Assembly (NCBI GenBank): GCA_964480195.1
Contig: CAYZOJ010000006.1
Coordinates: 1-37,508, forward strand
From: Stercoripulliclostridium_A sp964480195
Lineage (GTDB): Bacteria; Bacillota; Clostridia; Christensenellales; DTU072
Length of the DNA stretch: 37,508 nucleotides
Direction of reading: 5' to 3'
Shown here: positions 32,571-37,508 of the stretch, piece by piece
How the letters are laid out: each line of letters opens with the position of its first letter
Numbering within the stretch: the stretch's first letter is position 1
Notes under the pieces: generated by a model
Database searches by the model: none
What the model saw: only the letters and a program-made list of their open reading frames with translations
Told to the model about the DNA's origin: nothing
Translations under genes and position numbers: made by a program

Positions 32571-33601
32571 TTTTTCTCCGTATTATTGTCGTTATTTATT
32601 GTGGTATTAATTATCGAAGCTTCGGCATATCCGTCATAACCGAACAATTTAATGACGTCGCCTGTTTTAAGTTCGCCTACAGAATTGACGTTATGCGCGT
32701 CTTTTTCCGCCTTAAAATATCCGGATCTCAATATGCGTGCGGGATTTAACGCACAAAGCCTGCCGGTTAATGCGTCAATACGATGATCCGCCGTATTAAA
32801 CGTACGTTCTACTGCGTATTTTGCCGTAATCAACGCTCCGTTTACGCGCTCGGACATTTTTGCGAGTTCTTTTGTAACGCCTATCGTAACTCTACCGGTT
32901 AATTCGGTAACTTTTGTACCAAGCATATTGAATCGACCTAAAAGTTTACGACCGGCAAGCGACAGCTCGTTTATAATATCGTCCGTAAGTTGCTTGGTAT
33001 CGAAAGCAATCATCTCGGCTGCCGCGGTCGGAGTCAGAGCGCGAGCGTCGGCGGCGAAGTCCGCAAGCGTAAAATCCGTTTCGTGTCCGACTGCGGAAAT
33101 CACATAAGTATCCATATTATACAACGTGCGCGCGACTTCTTCGGAATTGAACGGCATCAAATCTTCAAACGAACCGCCTCCTCTTGCAAGGATAACGGTA
33201 TCGAAACCGCATTTGTCGGCAAGACGCAACCCTTCCGTNNNNNNNNNNNNNNNNNNNNNNNNNNNNNNNNNNNNNNNNNNNNNNNNNNNNNNNNNNNNNN
33301 NNNNNNNNNNNNNNNNNNNNNNNNNNNNNNNNNNNNNNCCGGTTTTGGTGTAATAGTCCGGGGTACCGTAAAGAATAACCTGTTCGCCGGCTTCCGGCAT
33401 ATATGTTTTTTCGGCATTGAAACAACAAACGGATATCTGCGCGTCCTCGTCTTTTAGCGTGCAGTACAGATTGCCCTTATGCAAAGAAGCCCCGCTGATT
33501 TCGCCGAGCAAATAAATATCGTGTAAGAGTTCTTCCGCATCCAAAATGCGGTTAAGATAAAAATTGAGTTCGGATACCGTTATATAGTTACGGTCAGTCA
33601 T
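32567..33601 (-). CDS. xseA: Exodeoxyribonuclease VII large subunit, interrupted by an assembly gap
   Basis: The catalytic subunit of a single-strand-specific exonuclease. The N-terminal OB domain (SELNFYLNRIL, LHKGNLYCTLKDED) is readable up to YYTKT; then 100 unknown bases follow; then the catalytic region resumes with LARGGGSFEDL, SAVGHETDFTLADFAAD and LTPTAAAEM, followed by a coiled coil and a C-terminal segment. The frame is kept across the Ns. The apparent length is 344, against about 400-450 in the family; comparison with E. coli XseA suggests about 95 residues are missing where only 34 can be held. Its start overlaps nusB by eight bases. Confidence 0.93.
   Translation of the reverse strand: MTDRNYITVSELNFYLNRILDAEELLHDIYLLGEISGASLHKGNLYCTLKDEDAQISVCCFNAEKTYMPEAGEQVILYGTPDYYTKTXXXXXXXXXXXXXXXXXXXXXXXXXXXXXXXXXXTEGLRLADKCGFDTVILARGGGSFEDLMPFNSEEVARTLYNMDTYVISAVGHETDFTLADFAADARALTPTAAAEMIAFDTKQLTDDIINELSLAGRKLLGRFNMLGTKVTELTGRVTIGVTKELAKMSERVNGALITAKYAVERTFNTADHRIDALTGRLCALNPARILRSGYFKAEKDAHNVNSVGELKTGDVIKLFGYDGYAEASIINTTINNDNNTEKK
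33239..33338. other. Assembly gap of 100 N
   Basis: Exactly 100 unknown bases, the conventional filler for a gap of unknown size. It lies within xseA and probably stands for about 290 real bases (see the xseA entry). Confidence 0.98.
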
Positions 33602-34007
33602 TTTGCGCCGTTAAACTTTTATATACGGAACTTAAAATGCCGTTGACGTACACGTAACTCTTTTCTGTCGAATAGATTTTAACGAGTTCGACGGCTTCGC
33701 TTATGGAAACGCCCATCGGAATGTCGTCCATATACTTCATTTCGTAAACGGCAAGATACATCGCGGCAAGGTCCAATTTGTAAATACGGTCTATTTCGAA
33801 CCCGACAGCATACATTCCGATGATGTTTTTGAGTTCTTCTTCGTGTTCGATGACTCCGCGATACACTTGCTCAACGTATTCGGTTTCCTTAAACGGAAGG
33901 TCTTGTGCTGTCATAACGGCAAGCGTACGCTCGTTGAGCGTTCCGGAAAACAAGTATTCGTAAATCAGTTTATACGCGCTGTCACGCGCTTTTTTGCGAT
34001 TTTGCAT
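33594..34007 (-). CDS. nusB: Transcription antitermination protein NusB
   Basis: A 137-residue all-helical protein that binds boxA RNA with NusE/S10 in rRNA antitermination. Recognised by RKKARDSAYKLIYEYLFSG at the start and the C-terminal GVSISEAVELVKIYSTEKSYVYVNGILSSV, the family signature. Length is typical. It lies two bases after asp23 and overlaps xseA, the conserved asp23-nusB-xseA order of Firmicutes. Confidence 0.95.
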   Translation of the reverse strand: MQNRKKARDSAYKLIYEYLFSGTLNERTLAVMTAQDLPFKETEYVEQVYRGVIEHEEELKNIIGMYAVGFEIDRIYKLDLAAMYLAVYEMKYMDDIPMGVSISEAVELVKIYSTEKSYVYVNGILSSVYKSLTAQND

Positions 34008-34009
34008 AA

Positions 34010-34351
34010 TTATCTGTTTATAGGATTGATATTGGCTACGTTAACGTTTACAGCCTTGACCGTAAATTGAGCTGCGGCTTCGACGTCGGTTTTGATTGTT
34101 TCTTGCAATGCACATACGACTTCCGGAATACTGTATCCGAAATCTACGTTTACGTATATATCTATCGTAACCATACGATCGCTACCGATATATACGTGGC
34201 AATTAGTGTTCTTGAGAGCCGACAAGCCAAAACGATACTTGACTACGCCGTCTTCTTTGGTGATACCTTCAACCTTATCTATCGCATCGTTTGCAATAGA
34301 CGCAATAAGGCTTTGATATCTTTCTATAACTTGAGGTTTGATTTCTTCCAT
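34010..34351 (-). CDS. Asp23/Gls24 (alkaline shock, AmaP-type) family protein
   Basis: A 113-residue protein of the Asp23 family. The pattern YQSLIASIANDAIDKVEGI, then VTIDIYVNVDFGYSIPEVVCALQETIKTDVE and VNVANINPI is typical. Members are envelope-associated stress proteins of uncertain biochemical role, and a copy before nusB is standard in Firmicutes. There is no ribosome binding site: a promoter -10 ends six bases before the ATG, predicting a leaderless mRNA for the asp23-nusB-xseAB operon. Confidence 0.92.
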   Translation of the reverse strand: MEEIKPQVIERYQSLIASIANDAIDKVEGITKEDGVVKYRFGLSALKNTNCHVYIGSDRMVTIDIYVNVDFGYSIPEVVCALQETIKTDVEAAAQFTVKAVNVNVANINPINR

Positions 34352-34357
34352 ACCGAT

Positions 34358-34386
34358 ATATTACCATATTGCCGTCGGTTTTGCAA
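34358..34386 (-). promoter_or_regulatory. Promoter of the asp23-nusB-xseAB operon (leaderless)
   Basis: On the - strand, TTGCAA (34386-34381), 17 bp and TAATAT (34363-34358), then ATCGGT and the ATG. This is the third promoter in the window with a six-base gap between -10 and start codon. Confidence 0.65.
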
Positions 34387-34423
34387 TAAAAAACACATCG
34401 TGACCGTTTTTTTCGCTTATATT

Positions 34424-34459
34424 AAAAAACGTCCGTTCTCGAACACTCGAAAACGGACG
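34424..34459 (-). terminator. Terminator after pyrH
   Basis: On the - strand, 13-bp arms (34459-34447 and 34442-34430, core CGTCCGTT/AACGGACG, one G-T pair) around GTGT are followed by six Ts. It lies 20 bases after the pyrH stop and ends the rpsB-tsf-pyrH unit before the asp23 promoter. Confidence 0.92.
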
Positions 34460-34478
34460 CCGATAATCGTTTTGCGGT

Positions 34479-35183
34479 TTATTCGATACGAGTGCCTATC
34501 GGCAATCCCGCAACGGCTTTCATAATGCCTTCGCGTTCGTTAAGTCCGAATGCAACGACGGGAATTTTGTTTGTCATGCATAAACTTACCGCGGTTGTGT
34601 CCATTGCCGAAAGTTCCTGCTTTATGAAATCCATATAAGAAATCGTTTCGAGCTTTTTGGCGTTCGGATTTTTGCGAGGATCGGAATCGTATATTCCGTC
34701 TACGTTTTTGGCAAGCAATAACGCGTCTGCTTTGATTTCCGCCGCGCGTAACGCTGCCGCGGTATCCGTCGTAAAGTAAGGATTACCGGTTCCGCAACCG
34801 AAAATGACAACTCTGCCCTTTTCCAAATGTCTGACAGCGCGTCTGATAATATACGGTTCGGCGACTTGCGTGATTTCGATTGCCGTTTGTACACGCGTAG
34901 TGATTCCGCGTCTTTCAAGTGCGTCTTGAAGCGCAAGACAGTTCATTACGGTTGCGAGCATTCCCATATAATCCGCGGTGGCTCTGTCCATGCCCTCGCC
35001 TTGTCTGCCTCTCCAGAAGTTGCCGGCGCCTATTACTATGCCTATTTGAACGCCTGCGTCGCGTACTTGCTTAATCTCTTCGATGATATAGTTTACTACG
35101 TCGCCGTCGATACCGAAACCTTTATCTCCCGCAAGTGCTTCGCCCGAAAGCTTTAATAATATACGTTTGTATTTGGGTTCCAT
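34479..35183 (-). CDS. pyrH: UMP kinase
   Basis: A 234-residue hexameric kinase that phosphorylates UMP to UDP. It belongs to the amino-acid-kinase fold: RILLKLSGEALAG at the start, IGIVIGAGNFWRG, and VIFGCGTGNPYFTTDTAAALRA in the UMP-binding region. Length is typical (about 235-240). AAGGAG precedes the ATG. It is third in the conserved rpsB-tsf-pyrH order; frr, the usual next gene, is not here, and a terminator follows instead. Another terminator stands just before its start. Confidence 0.96.
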   Translation of the reverse strand: MEPKYKRILLKLSGEALAGDKGFGIDGDVVNYIIEEIKQVRDAGVQIGIVIGAGNFWRGRQGEGMDRATADYMGMLATVMNCLALQDALERRGITTRVQTAIEITQVAEPYIIRRAVRHLEKGRVVIFGCGTGNPYFTTDTAAALRAAEIKADALLLAKNVDGIYDSDPRKNPNAKKLETISYMDFIKQELSAMDTTAVSLCMTNKIPVVAFGLNEREGIMKAVAGLPIGTRIE

Positions 35184-35197
35184 TACGTTCTCCTTAA

Positions 35198-35227
35198 AAA
35201 AAAGAGATGCTTAAGCATCTCTTTTTT
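35198..35227 (-). terminator. Terminator between tsf and pyrH
   Basis: A fully self-complementary 30-bp sequence: AAAAAAGAGATGCTT (35198-35212) and AAGCATCTCTTTTTT (35213-35227). It lies 11 bases after the tsf stop and 14 bases before the pyrH ATG. Since no promoter fits in between, pyrH must depend on read-through. Confidence 0.88.
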
Positions 35228-35238
35228 AACATTATTGA

Positions 35239-35910
35239 CTATTGTTTCATGCTTGCGACAGCCGCGTTGATTTCCTCGGCGAAATTGTCGACTTTCTTCT
35301 CGAGACCTTCGCCCATTTCATATCTGACAAAACGACGAATAGCAACTTTCTCTCCGCACTTAGCGGTAGTTTCTACTACGAGTTGGTTGATGGTCTTGGA
35401 AGGATCTTTAACGAAAGCTTGGTCAAGGAGGCAGTTCTCTTTGTAGTAAGTTTCAACTTTGCCTTCTACAATCTTATCTTTAACGGCATCGGGTTTGTTA
35501 GCCATTTTGGGATCGTTGTCGATTTGAGCTCTCGCGATAGCTTTTTCGTGAGCGACGATGTCTGCGGGAACTTCTTCTTTGGAAACATAAAGAGGTCTTG
35601 CCGCCGCAACTTGAAGAGCTACGTCGTGAACAAATGCACGGAAGCCTTCGCCGTTAGCAACGAAGTCGGTTTCACAGTTGACTTCGAGCAATACGCCGAT
35701 TTTGCCACCCATGTGGATATAGCTGTCTACGATACCTTGAGATGCGATTCTGCCGGACTTCTTTTGTGCGGTAGCGATACCTTTCTCGCGGAGCCATTCG
35801 ACTGCCTTTTCGGCGTCGCCGTCACTGGCTACGAGAGCCTTTTTGCAGTCCATCATGCCTGCGCCGGTACGTTGTCTTAATTCTTGAACGTCTTTTGCGG
35901 TAAATGCCAT
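35239..35910 (-). CDS. tsf: Elongation factor Ts
   Basis: A 223-residue nucleotide-exchange factor for EF-Tu. The N-terminal UBA-like domain has VQELRQRTGAGMMDCKKAL, and the core has VNCETDFVANGEGF, both family signatures. It is of the shorter class (about 200-225, versus about 290 in E. coli), with a reduced C-terminal core. I use the ATG at 35910, with AAAGGAG in front; the frame open to 35940 has no such site. It follows rpsB by 35 bases. Confidence 0.96.
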   Translation of the reverse strand: MAFTAKDVQELRQRTGAGMMDCKKALVASDGDAEKAVEWLREKGIATAQKKSGRIASQGIVDSYIHMGGKIGVLLEVNCETDFVANGEGFRAFVHDVALQVAAARPLYVSKEEVPADIVAHEKAIARAQIDNDPKMANKPDAVKDKIVEGKVETYYKENCLLDQAFVKDPSKTINQLVVETTAKCGEKVAIRRFVRYEMGEGLEKKVDNFAEEINAAVASMKQ

Positions 35911-35945
35911 TATTGTTTCTCCTTTATAATCTATATTCAAACCGA

Positions 35946-36725
35946 TTATTCGGCGGGAACGGTTGCGGGGGCTTCGTCAGCAAAAACTGCGTCTGCGGGA
36001 ACTTCTTCTACGGCTTCTTCGGTCTTGGAGGGAAGATATTCGGTTCCTTCTTTAGCCGCGATAACGGCATCCGCCATTACGCTTGCGATAAGTTTGATAG
36101 CGCGGATAGCGTCGTCGTTGCCGGGGATGACGTAGTCAACGAGATCGGGATCGCAGTTGGTGTCTACAAGACCTACGATCGGAATACCGAGAGCGCGAGC
36201 TTCTTGAACGGCGATGTGCTCGATTTTGAGGTCGACTACAAAGAGAGCGCCGGGAAGATTACGCATGTTCTTGATACCGCCGAGGTTTTGCTCGAGCTTA
36301 TCGCGTTCGGCTTTGAGTTTGATAACTTCTTTCTTGGGGAGAAGTTCGAACTCACCTATTGCTTCCATTTGGTTGATTTTGTTGAGCTTGTCGATTCTGG
36401 TACGAATGGTTTGGAAGTTGGTAAGAGTACCGCCGAGCCATCTTTCGTTCATATAGAACATTCCGCAACGTTCGGCTTCTTCCTTAATAGCTTCTTTGGC
36501 TTGTTTCTTTTTGCCTACGAAAAGTATGGACTTACCTTCGGACGCGATTTTGTGAACAAACTTATAAGCCTCTTCGACGAGGTCTACGGTAAGTTGAAGG
36601 TCGATAATGTGGATATCGTTCCTTGCGTCATAAATGTACTTGCCCATTTTGGGGTTCCATTTTTTGGTTTGGTGTCCGAAGTGGACGCCTGCTTCGAGAA
36701 GCTGTTTCATTGTGATAACTGCCAT
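35946..36725 (-). CDS. rpsB: 30S ribosomal protein S2
   Basis: A 259-residue small-subunit protein. Family segments are LLEAGVHFGHQTKKWNPKM, NERWLGGTLTNFQTI and IPIVGLVDTNCDPD, followed by YVIPGNDDAIRAI. The C-terminus carries an extra acidic, Ala/Pro-rich tail of about 30 residues. I start at the ATG at 36725 because AGGAGGT lies eight bases upstream; the longer frame to 36863 lies in the promoter and leader. A leader of about 100 bases precedes it and could hold S2 autoregulation, as in other bacteria, though I cannot show a specific fold. Confidence 0.96.
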   Translation of the reverse strand: MAVITMKQLLEAGVHFGHQTKKWNPKMGKYIYDARNDIHIIDLQLTVDLVEEAYKFVHKIASEGKSILFVGKKKQAKEAIKEEAERCGMFYMNERWLGGTLTNFQTIRTRIDKLNKINQMEAIGEFELLPKKEVIKLKAERDKLEQNLGGIKNMRNLPGALFVVDLKIEHIAVQEARALGIPIVGLVDTNCDPDLVDYVIPGNDDAIRAIKLIASVMADAVIAAKEGTEYLPSKTEEAVEEVPADAVFADEAPATVPAE

Positions 36726-36830
36726 TGTTAATACCTCCTGTGTTTTTTCCTCCCCGCGTTTCTCAAAAAACGGCAACCTTTTTACGGGCAACGGCACGTT
36801 TTCTCCGCGCGGGTGCGTTATGGCGTATGT

Positions 36831-36859
36831 ATAATAACATATACGCGCGAAGTTTGCAA
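36831..36859 (-). promoter_or_regulatory. Promoter of rpsB-tsf-pyrH
   Basis: On the - strand, TTGCAA (36859-36854), 17 bp and TATTAT (36836-36831). The -35 lies within the palindrome GTTTGCAAAC. The start would be near 36824, giving a leader of about 100 bases with the strong AGGAGGT before rpsB. Confidence 0.65.
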
Positions 36860-37029
36860 ACACTTTTACCCATTTTAATAACTAAATCCCGAAATATAGG
36901 TGAAAACGACTGACGAAATGCAGCAAGCTGCGGTTGACGCTTTCGAAAAAGTATCAAAAACGTTGTCGATAAACGCGCGACCCAGGGCTTGACGACGCAA
37001 CTCGGTGAACACCGTATTAACTCAAATGG

Positions 37030-37064
37030 CATTTGTCCACATGACAAAAATGCGTGGACAAATG
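37030..37064. repeat. Inverted repeat with 11-bp arms
   Basis: CATTTGTCCAC (37030-37040) and GTGGACAAATG (37054-37064) are perfect reverse complements across 13 bases. No T-tract follows in either direction. A role as operator or structured RNA is possible. Confidence 0.7.
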
Positions 37065-37334
37065 GTGAACAAGCGCAATAAATCATCTGTGTCACATAGC
37101 ATATTTAGTTGCAAATTGTTGGGAGAAAATACAACATATTATGGTCAAGGCAGTGCAGGGTTTGATGTTCACACTCCTTTACACAAAGGAACCTTACCGC
37201 TTAGACGCTTTTTCACTTCCAAATAAACCGATTTAACGATGTAAATACTATCGCCGTATAGCGAAACACAGCCGTCAAGATGTTAGTACAGTCGCCAATT
37301 ATAGGCGCATTGTGGAGCACTCGGCGAGATATTT

Positions 37335-37442
37335 AGTCCTATAATGCGAAAAAATCGTAGCGGAAGCAATACAAGCGTATGCGTGCGAAGATTTGGGCGC
37401 CCGTAAGGGCTTAACAAGCCCTTTATTTCGCATTAGAGGACT
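37335..37442. repeat. 108-bp element bounded by 17-bp inverted repeats
   Basis: AGTCCTATAATGCGAAA (37335-37351) and TTTCGCATTAGAGGACT (37426-37442) pair with one mismatch. Inside is a perfect hairpin, AAGGGCTT-AAC-AAGCCCTT (37405-37423). Either a miniature inverted-repeat element or the closing stem of a structured RNA. No coding capacity. Confidence 0.6.
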
Positions 37443-37508
37443 GAAGAGCCCGTCGAGAGCGTGTATAACATAAAACCCGAAAAATTTAAAAAATAGGCAT
37501 CCGCTAAA

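Larger units (their letters stand above)
36864..37508. other. Gene-free right end with many inverted repeats
   Basis: No ORF here has a convincing start or family motif; the longest (37005-37226, 73 codons) crosses an inverted repeat and lacks a ribosome binding site. The stretch contains hairpins at 37002-37013 (CGGTG-AA-CACCG), 37030-37064 and 37176-37189 (CCTTT-ACAC-AAAGG), and the 108-bp structure at 37335-37442. It may hold an RNA gene or a small repeat element, but I cannot assign one. Confidence 0.5.

Noticed and set aside
37005..37226. A 73-codon + strand ORF in the right-end stretch
   Set aside because: It crosses the 37030-37064 inverted repeat, has no ribosome binding site and shows no domain; noise in a structured non-coding region is more likely.
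1..37508. CRISPR arrays, rRNA genes, riboswitches and complete insertion sequences
   Set aside because: I looked for regularly spaced repeats, rRNA signatures, known aptamer cores and transposase motifs and saw none.

Overview
The window looks like part of a chromosome (probably a draft or metagenome assembly, because it holds a run of exactly 100 N) from a low-GC Gram-positive bacterium of the Clostridia type. The evidence is gene order and content. The nusB-xseA-xseB-tlyA-nadK-argR-recN-spoIVB order, the fused ispH-rpsA gene, scpA-scpB beside D-Ala-D-Ala carboxypeptidases, ArgR, Asp23 and a SpoIVB protease are all Firmicutes hallmarks, and SpoIVB with a SpoIIM-like protein implies a spore-forming lineage. 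The species cannot be named from the sequence.

Layout. Positions 1-5200 are mostly + strand: a partial unknown ORF at the left edge, a 750-base gene-free AT-rich stretch with a 34-bp near-perfect palindrome, a tyrosine recombinase, lexA, and a PadR-type regulator carrying four C-terminal membrane helices. rnhA (- strand) converges on the PadR gene over a shared terminator and is divergent from a tRNA-Trp gene. From 5223 to 36725 every gene is on the - strand. Read in the direction of transcription, this block contains: rpsB-tsf-pyrH (translation and UMP kinase); asp23-nusB-xseA-xseB-DUF21-like-tlyA; nadK-argR-recN; spoIVB-spoIIM-like-D,D-carboxypeptidase; M50 protease-scpA-scpB-giant surface protein-small ORFs-D,D-carboxypeptidase-rluB-surE-flavoprotein-cmk-ispH/rpsA; and purB. 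Many junctions are ATGA or TAATG overlaps, so translational coupling is common. The right end (36860-37508) has no convincing gene but several inverted repeats.

The least ordinary parts are these. (1) A 2714-residue surface protein built of GLUG-like and YDG/MBG-like repeats sits inside the scpAB/carboxypeptidase housekeeping operon, next to a possibly truncated DUF2953-like ORF and an unlisted 52-residue ORF. (2) Three operon-leading genes (recombinase, nadK, asp23) share one layout, a -35, 17 bp, a -10, six bases and then ATG without a ribosome binding site, which predicts leaderless mRNAs. (3) A loxP/dif-like palindrome near the tyrosine recombinase has its 14-bp arm repeated inside the recombinase's own promoter. 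(4) A strong ribosome binding site plus ATG lies exactly at the ispH/rpsA fusion joint. No CRISPR array, complete insertion sequence or prophage was seen.
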